A DNA stretch of 64,000 nt from Desulfobulbaceae bacterium. GTDB lineage: Bacteria; Desulfobacterota; Desulfobulbia; Desulfobulbales; SURF-16. The stretch lies in assembly GCA_020444175.1 (NCBI GenBank), contig JAHLLM010000001.1:62001-126000 (forward strand), given 5' to 3'. Made by a program: the position numbers and the translations under genes. The notes under the pieces were generated by a model. The model made no database searches and was not told where the DNA came from. It was given only the letters and a program-made list of their open reading frames with translations. This document shows, piece after piece, positions 48,092 to 56,104 of the stretch (positions are counted from its first letter, which is position 1; the number at the start of each line of letters is the position of its first letter).

Positions 48092-49306
48092 TTAATCAAT
48101 GTCAAACGCGGTGCGGATGTCACTTTGCCTGATCGGGCTTATTGTATCTGCGCCTTTTTTGCCGACCTGAACAAGAATTTCCTGGTTGTGTTGCCCGAGA
48201 TCAGGTCCCGGCCAACGAAGAATTCCTTTGCCCCGGGATAATGTAAACGGCATCCCCATAAATCTTTTATCCGTCCCTGCAACGTTTGTTATAAAATAAT
48301 GCCGTTCTTGAAGGTGAGGATCTACGGAAACTTCTTGCATATCAAGCACTGCTGCAGCAGGAATTTTTTCTTTCTGCAGCAGAGACATCAGGGGACCATT
48401 ATCATATTTTTGGGTATATGAAGCAATAATGCCATCAAGGTCGTCGTGGTTCTGATGCCTGGCCGCAAGGTTGATGAAACGGGAATCTTCTATGAGTGTT
48501 TCATCGCCAAGAATGGAGCAGAATCTTTGCCACTCCTCTTCAGAGCGTATAGTGATGACGATCCACTTGTCTTTTCCCTTGCAGGGATAGCACCCCTGGG
48601 GAGCAAAATGGACATGTCGATTGCCCCTGGGAGATTCTTGGTTTTTTCGGGCCGCATAGCCAAGCAGATGTTCCCCGATCATTGCATGGCTAGCCGCTTC
48701 CAGCTGGGAAAGGTCAATATACTGCCCCTGGCCGGTTTTCTGTCGGTGCAGCAGAGCCGTCATCACAGCTCCTGCTCCAGCGATTCCGTTGGTGATATCC
48801 ATTTCCCGAATGCGCTGGGGAGGGCCGTTCCTGTAGCCGGTAAGACTCTGGATGCCGCTTACAGCTTCAAACACAGCTCCGTAGCCTGCAAACTGAGCAA
48901 ACGAACCTGTCGCGCCGAAGGCAGACATGGAGAGCATGATAATATCCTCATTGGCCGCAGATAAATCCGTATAGCCGAAACCAAGTTTTTCCAGAACACC
49001 GGGCCGCGAATTTTCAATAAAAACATCAGCATTCATGGCTAAGTCCATAAGAGCCTGGTGGTCTTCCGGTTTATCTAGATCCAAAGTGACTGCAGACTTA
49101 TTTCTGTTCACCTGGCGCCAGGCAGGATGCGTATTGTAGATTTCTTTCTCTTTTCTGGCTCCTCGAAGTATGCAAAGCCGCTTGACATATTCAACTTTGA
49201 TCACATCAGCTCCAAAATCTGCTAAGATCCTGGCACAATGCGGAGCTGCCCAGCTATGCGAAAAATCTATGACCCGCAAGTCCTTTAGTGGAGAACGCCG
49301 CATCAA
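48092..49306 (-). CDS. Type III CoA-transferase (CaiB/BaiF family), active-site Asp present
   Basis: 404 residues. DFSHSWAAPHCARILADFGADVIKVE opens the family fold; Asp170 in MDITNGIAG matches the catalytic Asp that forms the mixed anhydride. Moves CoA between carboxylic acids, or acts as an acyl-CoA epimerase. Start overlaps the stop of the second CoA-transferase gene by four bases, suggesting a fixed-ratio hetero-oligomer. Confidence 0.88.
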   Translation of the reverse strand: MMRRSPLKDLRVIDFSHSWAAPHCARILADFGADVIKVEYVKRLCILRGARKEKEIYNTHPAWRQVNRNKSAVTLDLDKPEDHQALMDLAMNADVFIENSRPGVLEKLGFGYTDLSAANEDIIMLSMSAFGATGSFAQFAGYGAVFEAVSGIQSLTGYRNGPPQRIREMDITNGIAGAGAVMTALLHRQKTGQGQYIDLSQLEAASHAMIGEHLLGYAARKNQESPRGNRHVHFAPQGCYPCKGKDKWIVITIRSEEEWQRFCSILGDETLIEDSRFINLAARHQNHDDLDGIIASYTQKYDNGPLMSLLQKEKIPAAAVLDMQEVSVDPHLQERHYFITNVAGTDKRFMGMPFTLSRGKGILRWPGPDLGQHNQEILVQVGKKGADTISPIRQSDIRTAFDID

Positions 49307-50493
49307 ACGATTCCCCTTTGCTGTAAATCCACGATTTCCGCCCGGCTTAATTCCAGTTTTTCTTCATAGACCGTATTGTTGTGTTCTCCCATGAGAGGAG
49401 CCCGTGATGCAATCCATGGAGACTGTGACATTTTAAAAGGGGTTCCGCAGTATGGAAGGTTGCCAGAAGCCGGATGATCGATACTCGTAAAAAAATTTCT
49501 GTCCCGGTGCTGTTGCAGCTCTGCCGCCTCAGCCAGATTGACAACCATGCCAAAAGCCAGGCCCTTCTCCTGTCCTGCCCGAAAAAGCTCCTCTTTTTCG
49601 AACTTGATCACCTGGGCTTGCAAAGCTTCTTCATATGTCAGTCGATCAGCAATCCGACCAAGAATATGTTTATATTCCTCCTGGAAAAGAAACGGATCAT
49701 CAAAAATATCAGCTGACTTGCTCCAGTTCCTGGCCGGCATGGCGATAACTACACAATAGCCGTCCCTGCATTCAAAGCTTCTCCATGGGACACCAGGGTG
49801 CGGTCCTCTTTTTGAAACCTTTCCGGTGTGCAGGTATGTTGTCAGGGCTATTTCAATATTTTCCAGGCTGCTTTCCAGCATTGAAATTTCAACCTGCTGG
49901 CCGACGCCGTCTTCGTTCCTCTGATACAAGGCCATGAGGACGCCCGTGTAGGCATGAAGGCCTGCCGTATAATGGCATATGCTTGGCCCTGCGGCAAGAG
50001 GTTCCCTGTCAGTTTCTCCAGTCATCGACATCATGCCGCTCAGTGCCTGAATCTGAATTTCCTCTGCAACATAATCCAGATACGGTCCCTTTGAGCCAAA
50101 GCTGGAAAGAGAGCAGACAACCAGACGTGGGTTGATTTCCTGCAACACGTCATATGTGAGACCCAACTCACGTTCTTTGCCCGGACCCAGATCCACAAGC
50201 AGCACATCGGCTTTCCGGATTAATTGTTTCAAAACTCCCATTCCGTCATGGTTCTCAAAATCAAGAGTGATGCTTTTTTTGCCGGTATTGAGCCATAAAA
50301 AGGGGATACTTGTTTCAGGGTCTTTGCGGTCATGGCAAAAGGGACCTCCCTCGCGCAGGGGGCTTGTGCCGCATGATGGCTCAACTTTAATGACCTCAGC
50401 ACCGTAGCCGGCAAGAAGTTTACCGCAATAGGCACCAGCTCTATTTTCTGAAACATCTATGACCAAAAAATTATGCAGGGCTTTTTTCTCCAC
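49303..50493 (-). CDS. Type III CoA-transferase homologue lacking the catalytic Asp
   Basis: 396 residues, same fold (VIDVSENRAGAYCGKLLAGYGAEVIKVE). At the position of the catalytic Asp the sequence reads SICHYTAGLH, placing His174 there. Probably a non-catalytic partner of the next gene product; two-gene type III CoA-transferases with one active subunit type are known (benzylsuccinate CoA-transferase is a two-gene example). Confidence 0.82.
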   Translation of the reverse strand: MEKKALHNFLVIDVSENRAGAYCGKLLAGYGAEVIKVEPSCGTSPLREGGPFCHDRKDPETSIPFLWLNTGKKSITLDFENHDGMGVLKQLIRKADVLLVDLGPGKERELGLTYDVLQEINPRLVVCSLSSFGSKGPYLDYVAEEIQIQALSGMMSMTGETDREPLAAGPSICHYTAGLHAYTGVLMALYQRNEDGVGQQVEISMLESSLENIEIALTTYLHTGKVSKRGPHPGVPWRSFECRDGYCVVIAMPARNWSKSADIFDDPFLFQEEYKHILGRIADRLTYEEALQAQVIKFEKEELFRAGQEKGLAFGMVVNLAEAAELQQHRDRNFFTSIDHPASGNLPYCGTPFKMSQSPWIASRAPLMGEHNNTVYEEKLELSRAEIVDLQQRGIV

Positions 50494-50529
50494 TCTTTCA
50501 TCCCATATGTAGCTTCAGCAAAAATTCTC

Positions 50530-51537
50530 TCACGGAAGCTTATGTTTTGAAAAAAAATGCCAGATATCATCGGTTGAAATCTCATTGGAAACCGCACCAA
50601 CAACACTTTTAAAAAAATACTGCGATCCGCTTGGCCAGGTATGCCCCATACCTGCAACTGAACAAAATTTCACCTCTGCTCCCCCCTTGCAGGGGTAGGT
50701 TGTACAGGTTACTCCGCCCTTTTTTTCAGTCTGCCCGGTTTCAGAGCAACCGTTTATGCTTTTCCAGCGCGCTACTGTCTCATGGGGCGGCATCCTCACA
50801 TAATCAACTTTGCTGCAGACCCCTGTTGGCAGACTGCCATCAAATGGATTACAGGGATCACCCGTTCCATGGATATCCAATACCGGAATAGGGCGGGCAG
50901 GAGTGCAGGCATCTGGCACTGCTGCCGGGGCAACAGTGGCAATGGCCGCAATCTTATCGGCCAGTTCACAGGCAAGACGATTGACCATCAAACCACCGTT
51001 GGAAATACCGGTTGCATAAATTCGTTTTGGATCAACATCATATTCTTCAATAAGGCGGTCAATCAGGTCAGATATAAATCCGACATCGTCATTATCACCA
51101 CAGCACTGCCCTCCTTTCCATTTGCCACCGTTCCACCGGGAAGACATCATTTTTCCACCTTCTTTCAATGCATTCGGCGCAACAAGTAAAAATCCGTATT
51201 TTTTGGCTGTCACATCGAGTGTATCTTTATACATGGACTTATAATTTGCTCCGCCTCCATGTATGTAAATGACGGCTGGCCTCTTTGCAGGCATACCTTT
51301 CGCAGCCTTCGCAGCCAATGCTGCTGGAGCAACAGGCGATGGCGGGGCATAAATATGGAAGCTCCGCTCAATACCTTTATGCTGCATGGAAAAATTCAGT
51401 TTCTGCTCCTCCCCGCTTACCATCTGGAATTTTTCCCCCCCTTGCCGTTGCGAGGAAAGACAGTTCGTCGTGGCAATCAAACAAAAAAACAACAGCCCCG
51501 GCATTCTCATTTGTTTCCATACTGTCATTACTGTCAT
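50530..51537 (-). CDS. Exported PHB-depolymerase-like esterase
   Basis: 335 residues with an N-terminal hydrophobic signal (about 10-27, weak lipobox ATTNC). Alpha/beta hydrolase of the LpqC/PHB depolymerase type: HGGGANYK oxyanion region, nucleophile in GISNGG, DIHGTGDPCNPFDG for the acid region, and His in GMGHTWPSGSQYF. Many Cys suggest disulfides in the periplasm. Could release or trim an exported ester product. Confidence 0.82.
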   Translation of the reverse strand: MTVMTVWKQMRMPGLLFFCLIATTNCLSSQRQGGEKFQMVSGEEQKLNFSMQHKGIERSFHIYAPPSPVAPAALAAKAAKGMPAKRPAVIYIHGGGANYKSMYKDTLDVTAKKYGFLLVAPNALKEGGKMMSSRWNGGKWKGGQCCGDNDDVGFISDLIDRLIEEYDVDPKRIYATGISNGGLMVNRLACELADKIAAIATVAPAAVPDACTPARPIPVLDIHGTGDPCNPFDGSLPTGVCSKVDYVRMPPHETVARWKSINGCSETGQTEKKGGVTCTTYPCKGGAEVKFCSVAGMGHTWPSGSQYFFKSVVGAVSNEISTDDIWHFFSKHKLP

Positions 51538-51619
51538 TTGCTTTCCTCCTTGTTTTTTTTATCATCGCGCTCAGCGCCCCAGTGAACATGAAGACCTTGT
51601 GGCCAGACCTCTCTTATGT

Positions 51620-52852
51620 TTAGCCCACAGAGCCCATGTCCACATTGAACTGTATCATTTCTGGATGTTCGTTCAATGCCTCAACAAGTTTTTCCCATTC
51701 TCTTGACCGATCTGTTTGACGAGCAGACCGAATTCCATAGCTGCAGCCATGGGAGGATATGGAAATGGCCCGTATGATTTCGCCTTCAAAGGCTATTGCA
51801 GGGATATTGGGCAACCCTTGCATGATGATACGAATCTCATTTCCTATATTGAGCTGCAAGTCACTTTCAATGAGCATCCCTTCAAGGGAAGCATTTTTCA
51901 TTCTGGCCACACTGTCCTGAATATTTTCATGATGAATATGAATCGGCAGGTTCAGCGTAAAACGTTTATGAATCCTTCTTTCTTTTTTGCTGCCAAATTG
52001 GAGAAAGTGCAGAACTTTCTGTGTAAAGAGATGCGGATGGGTAAGTGGAAAAAAATGCCCTACATCCGGAATTATTTCGGTCTGGCAAAGCGGAAGAACT
52101 CCCTGCAAAGCCTCAAGTGTTCGCAGAGCACTGGAATTTCCCCCGCAAAGAGCAAGAGTCGGCTTGCTGATGGATGCTATTGTTTCACATGTCAAACCGG
52201 TTATATTTTGAAAATCCTGTTTAGCAGTCGTATTCTGCATAAGCGCCAGCCATCTTTCAGCTGACTTATGGCTTTTGGTTCTGTTCCAGCCTCCAAAGGG
52301 GATAAAAATCTTGGATCGTTGAAAGAGTTCCACCTTGTCCCGCCACTCAGGCTTGGCTAACTGCTCAAGAAGCCATAAACCTGTTTCCTGTTCTCTTTTT
52401 GGCAATTGCAGCCCAATCGCCGCAAGCTTTGCTGCAAATTTTTTATTTTCCAGAACTTCCCGGCTGGAAAGATGAGGTTGAAATGCACGGATGCGGGTAT
52501 CTGCCAACACAAGCCGCTTGACCATTTCAGGGTAGAGAACAGCACTGTGCAACGCAACAACGCCACCGTAGCTATGTCCTATAAGAGTTGCATTTTTGAT
52601 TCCTAAATACTCAAAAAGTGCCCGCAAATCAGCAGCAAGCTCCCGGGAGGAATATCCCCTGGCCGGCATACTGCTATGCCCGTGTCCGCGAAGGTCCAGC
52701 AAAGTTACCCGGTATTTTCGCATCAGCGGCATCAACACAGCAGGACTCCAGAAGCCCTGATTGGCAGCCAGTCCATGGATCAACACCACATCTTCTCCCT
52801 GGCCAAGGGAGCGATAATTTATGCTCACCCCTCTGAGGGTTACTTTGCCCAT
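51620..52852 (-). CDS. Alpha/beta hydrolase fused to PilZ domain
   Basis: 410 residues. Residues 1-280 are an alpha/beta hydrolase (VLIHGLAANQGFW, DLRGHGHS, nucleophile S94 in GHSYGG, His in DVGHFFPLTHP). Residues about 290-400 are a PilZ domain with ERRIHKRF and NASLEG, which meets the c-di-GMP-binding motif. A cytoplasmic hydrolase or thioesterase switched by c-di-GMP is the simplest reading. This is the second PilZ protein in the operon. Confidence 0.85.
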   Translation of the reverse strand: MGKVTLRGVSINYRSLGQGEDVVLIHGLAANQGFWSPAVLMPLMRKYRVTLLDLRGHGHSSMPARGYSSRELAADLRALFEYLGIKNATLIGHSYGGVVALHSAVLYPEMVKRLVLADTRIRAFQPHLSSREVLENKKFAAKLAAIGLQLPKREQETGLWLLEQLAKPEWRDKVELFQRSKIFIPFGGWNRTKSHKSAERWLALMQNTTAKQDFQNITGLTCETIASISKPTLALCGGNSSALRTLEALQGVLPLCQTEIIPDVGHFFPLTHPHLFTQKVLHFLQFGSKKERRIHKRFTLNLPIHIHHENIQDSVARMKNASLEGMLIESDLQLNIGNEIRIIMQGLPNIPAIAFEGEIIRAISISSHGCSYGIRSARQTDRSREWEKLVEALNEHPEMIQFNVDMGSVG

Positions 52853-52863
52853 ATGACTTCCTT

Positions 52864-54471
52864 TTATTCGATGTAACCGAGGGCTCTCATCTGTTCAAAT
52901 ATCTGCTGCTCGCCGTTATCCTCTTCTGATTGTTGCTTTTTCTCTTCAGGCAGGAGAGTGTCCGGTACAAGAGTCGGTTCTCCGACCCTGGGAGGATGGT
53001 CGGCGATAAAATCTTTTGTAAAAATATCCTCGGGAAGACGGCCTTCAAGGTCGGAGGGAATGTCAAGACCAAGGCTGTAGAGTAAAATGGGCGTAACATC
53101 CATGATGGACAGGGGGTCAAGGCGTTCGTTCTGACGAATGCCGGGACCGTGGGCCAGAAAAATGCCTTCCGGATAATGGGTACCAACAATTTCCGGTCGT
53201 CGGGCAATGATAGGAGACTTGTTCATAATGGAAATAAACCCATAATCCGCCATAACCAGGGTCAGGTCGGGAGCCTGATCGTTATGGGCACCAGGATAGG
53301 CTTCCTCCCTGGTCATGATTTTCTTAATGATGGGCTTGCCTGATATCGGTTCACGGATGGCTAGAAGCTCTTCGGTCAGTTTGCGGCGAAAGGCTTCATA
53401 CTCCTCCATAGGGACACCGTTTTCCCCTGGATTTTGGGCTTTGCGGATGAATATTCCGTTTGAGGTGACTGATCGGGCATAGGCTGTTGTTTTATCCCAA
53501 TCAAGGAGAACAAAATGCTTCTCCACCACCTTCTTGGCTTTTTCCCGCTCGTTTTCTGCCAAATTTTCCAGATTCTTCCAGGTGAGATAGCCATGCTCAT
53601 GCAGCCAGGCATTGACCCGAAAAACAAACCAGGAAGGCCCGAAACCATGATCAGATGCCATAAAAACACGGGCCTGGGGACCGGCAAGTTCAACTATCCC
53701 CTGCAGGAATCCATCGAGTGCTCTGAAAAAATCAAGGCAGAGTTCCCGGATTTCCAGTTCCCACTCATCAAACTCGTCAACAGGGCTGGACGGATCAAGA
53801 AAACGCCAGCCCATATGAAATATCTTATCAGCGCCGTCAAAAAGGATTGCAGTAAGATCGCAGGGATGATTTTTCATGAGAAAGGTCATAACGTCGAACC
53901 ATTGTCTTTCCCGCCGTATATGGAAGCTTACCCAATTCCGGTATTCTTCTTTTTGGATCCCCTGTTCCGCCTTTTTTTCAAGTTCAAAATCCCAGGCAAG
54001 TTCCTTAACGTTGAAAAACGGCTGCTCCTTCAACTCTTCATAGAGCTCCCGGGGGAAGATATTTCGCCGCATATGTTTCCAGGCGACAAGGCCGGGTAAG
54101 ACATAGCCATTGATGACAGGCGGCGGAGACATCATAGTATAATTCAAGGTGCCGGCCCTGCCGTTCTGGCGGCTGACCATTGACCAGATGGTTTCACAGC
54201 GGATATCCCGGAAATTATACAGGGTGAAATACGGGTCGGCCTTATGCTGATCGGCCCAGATGAAATCAAAGACACCGTGATTGCCGGGGTTGCGCCCTGT
54301 AATCATAGAGATCCAGGCAGGCGGGGTAAGAGGGTTTGAAGTGGACATGAGTTCTGCCTGAACACCTCGGTCAACCAATCCTCTTAAAAAGGGCATGGTG
54401 CCATTTTCCATCAGGGGATCGAGAATTGTGAAAGTCGCTCCGTCGAGCCCAAGCAATAGTGTCGGATGCAT
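52864..54471 (-). CDS. Alkaline-phosphatase-superfamily phosphodiesterase
   Basis: 535 residues, no signal peptide. LLLGLDGATF supplies the first metal-binding Asp (D10); T49 in NPLTPPAW aligns with the nucleophilic Thr of nucleotide pyrophosphatase/phosphodiesterases; SDHGFGP and GTHYPEGIFLAHGPGI carry later metal ligands. Members hydrolyse or transfer phosphate-linked groups. It begins nine bases after the ACP gene, so a carrier-bound or phosphodiester substrate is plausible. Confidence 0.83.
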   Translation of the reverse strand: MHPTLLLGLDGATFTILDPLMENGTMPFLRGLVDRGVQAELMSTSNPLTPPAWISMITGRNPGNHGVFDFIWADQHKADPYFTLYNFRDIRCETIWSMVSRQNGRAGTLNYTMMSPPPVINGYVLPGLVAWKHMRRNIFPRELYEELKEQPFFNVKELAWDFELEKKAEQGIQKEEYRNWVSFHIRRERQWFDVMTFLMKNHPCDLTAILFDGADKIFHMGWRFLDPSSPVDEFDEWELEIRELCLDFFRALDGFLQGIVELAGPQARVFMASDHGFGPSWFVFRVNAWLHEHGYLTWKNLENLAENEREKAKKVVEKHFVLLDWDKTTAYARSVTSNGIFIRKAQNPGENGVPMEEYEAFRRKLTEELLAIREPISGKPIIKKIMTREEAYPGAHNDQAPDLTLVMADYGFISIMNKSPIIARRPEIVGTHYPEGIFLAHGPGIRQNERLDPLSIMDVTPILLYSLGLDIPSDLEGRLPEDIFTKDFIADHPPRVGEPTLVPDTLLPEEKKQQSEEDNGEQQIFEQMRALGYIE

Positions 54472-54480
54472 GAGGACTCC

Positions 54481-54783
54481 TTATAACTTATTTAAATGGG
54501 GGTATAAAAGTGCTGCCGCGTCTCCAACCTTTATTTCATCAACATAGCGCCCATCGGACATGAGAATATCTTCCCAGGGGAGACCCCTTCGCTGAAAATG
54601 TTCTTCTATGGCAACGATAAACTGAACAATATCGATTGACTCAAAACCAAGGTCGTCAACAAGTTTGGTGTCCGCCCCAATAGGACCGTTGAAATCCGTA
54701 TCCCAGTCTGCAGTGATGTCTTGGAGAATTTCCGTGAGACTGGAAAGGATTGTCTGTTCTGGAATAAGTGACTCCTGATTCAA
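54481..54783 (-). CDS. Acyl carrier protein, first gene of the 14-gene operon
   Basis: 100 residues. Helical ACP fold with phosphopantetheine site S49 in DLGFESIDIVQ (ESI replaces the usual DSL). Start is TTG 54783, fixed by a strong GAGGAGG seven bases before it. A carrier at the head of the operon means that an acyl or aminoacyl thioester is handled by the following enzymes. Confidence 0.85.
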   Translation of the reverse strand: MNQESLIPEQTILSSLTEILQDITADWDTDFNGPIGADTKLVDDLGFESIDIVQFIVAIEEHFQRRGLPWEDILMSDGRYVDEIKVGDAAALLYPHLNKL

Positions 54784-55493
54784 ATTTGCCGCCTCCTCAT
54801 TTTTTTATGACAAATCAAGTAAAGCATGTTTCTTATCAATTGATTACTCGTGCCGGAAGAGGAGCAATCAACAATGTAATATTCCTGAGAGAGAAATAGT
54901 ACATTCCTTGCCAATATAGTTTCATGTCTAAGGCAAAATTGTGAAGATTACGAAAATCACATATATATGACTTTGAGAATCTTTGCAAACAGTCAAGGAC
55001 GATGAAATCCACAAACTGTGTCTATCAAATTAAGAAAAGTCTCAAAATCCCCTGCACCGCCGAACCAAAAGACAGCAAAGGCCTCTCCTTTTTCATCGCC
55101 ATAGACGATGGTTGCCAGAACAATAACTACGTGCATCCATTCATGTCAGAAAATTCCCAAGAGCACTTACATACCACGCTGTTCCACGGACATTCAATTA
55201 CTGCTTCGCTCAAGCTGAACACGCTACGATCTGGCACAGCAAGAAATCTGCCAAAACCACTAATCCGACGGCACCACAGACACCAACAAACCGTTATGAA
55301 CCGAGCAGTTCCCATATACTCATGGCATCAACAATGCACAGCAAATTATCATTCCCTGAGGCCAAAAGAACGGGAGCCTCTTTGCATCTGTAATCAGTAT
55401 CATAGTGTCATGATCAATACACTTATTTTATTCAGAAGCAGAATTAAAATATGATTAAAATTGCTTGGCGGACTTTGTTTTATCCTTATATGC
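54784..55493. other. Intergenic region between the divergent operon and GEMM leader
   Basis: About 700 bases, AT-rich. The operon promoter must lie near 54800-54950 on the minus strand but I cannot fix it. An open frame at 55002-55454 (plus) has unusual composition and no recognisable domain, so it is not called a gene. Confidence 0.4.
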
Positions 55494-55521
55494 TTGACAG
55501 AAATTTTCCCCTTATGATAAA
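55494..55521 (+). promoter_or_regulatory. Tentative promoter before riboswitch
   Basis: TTGACA at 55494-55499 and GATAAA at 55516-55521, 16 bases apart, place transcription start about 50 bases before the riboswitch. The -10 is poor, so this is a guess supported by location. Confidence 0.35.
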
Positions 55522-55582
55522 CAGAAATTATATGAATTTTTTCTAAAAGTTTGACCACTTAAGCATTTTATTACATAGCAGA

Positions 55583-55652
55583 AGCAAAAGCCAAACCTGT
55601 CGCAAAACAGGGACGGAAAGCCACGGGTTTCACAGGAAACAGCCGGGTTGCC
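55583..55652 (+). ncRNA. c-di-GMP-I (GEMM) riboswitch
   Basis: The conserved GEMM core is clear: CCAAACC, a short hairpin CCTGT/ACAGG with a GCAA-type loop, GGGACGGAAAGCCACGGG, a second hairpin GTTTC/GAAAC, and AGCCGGGTTGCC closing the fold. Aligned to the Vibrio Vc2 aptamer, the G contacting the ligand (G20) appears kept, favouring c-di-GMP over cGAMP, but the alignment here is loose. Downstream, CGGCTGT at about 55667 can pair with ACAGCCG of the aptamer's 3' half, giving an alternative fold. The next gene is the secreted MopE-repeat protein. Confidence 0.82.
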
Positions 55653-55748
55653 TTCTTAGAGGGAGTCGGCTGTCCCCTGGGAACACTTTTATCATTCTTC
55701 CCGACAATCACCCCCTACTGTCTATCCCGAGCATTCTTACGTTTCAAA

Positions 55749-55779
55749 AAATGGATGAACCATAAAGCTCCATCCATTT
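55749..55779 (+). promoter_or_regulatory. Hairpin in riboswitch leader
   Basis: AAATGGATG and CATCCATTT form nine perfect pairs around a 13-base loop, directly before a GGAGG and an ATG (55800) that opens only a six-codon frame. Possibly a leader-peptide or relic of an earlier gene start. Confidence 0.45.
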
Positions 55780-55839
55780 GAGAGAAGGAGGAAACAGAAT
55801 GTACAAGATCCCATTTTAATGCTTCCGCTTTTTCTTTAA

Positions 55840-55986
55840 CTAGTGTCTGTCCAGAAATGAGGATTTTTGTTCAAGATCAAGGACTGCGAGAAAAATTACC
55901 GGAGGCATATATTTGATATTCCGAGGATAATTTTTTGAGCAAGACGCAGATATTGAGTAAAAAGACCATTTATGGACAGACACTAG
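55840..55986. mobile_element. 147-bp MITE in the leader of the MopE-repeat gene
   Basis: Perfect 13-bp terminal inverted repeats CTAGTGTCTGTCC / GGACAGACACTAG, with imperfect pairing continuing inward (AGAAATG / CATTTAT). The interior is AT-rich and non-coding. It separates GCTTCCGC (55821-55828) from GCGGAAGC (56002-56009), so it may have split an earlier hairpin. Confidence 0.75.
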
Positions 55987-56104
55987 CTTAATCCATTGCA
56001 GGCGGAAGCTCACCTATGGTCCACATCAGTGGACGCAGCATATTCTAAAAAACTTTCAAGCGGATAAAAAAAACACTTAATTGATAAGAAACAGGAGGTT
56101 TGGG

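Noticed and set aside
55002..55454. 150-codon plus-strand open frame
   Set aside because: Composition is unlike the neighbouring genes, there is no ribosome site, no domain is visible on either strand, and it ends before the riboswitch promoter.
56081..56104. Earlier start for the MopE-repeat protein
   Set aside because: The AGGAGG ribosome site lies inside the proposed extension and points to ATG 56105, which is followed by a normal signal peptide.
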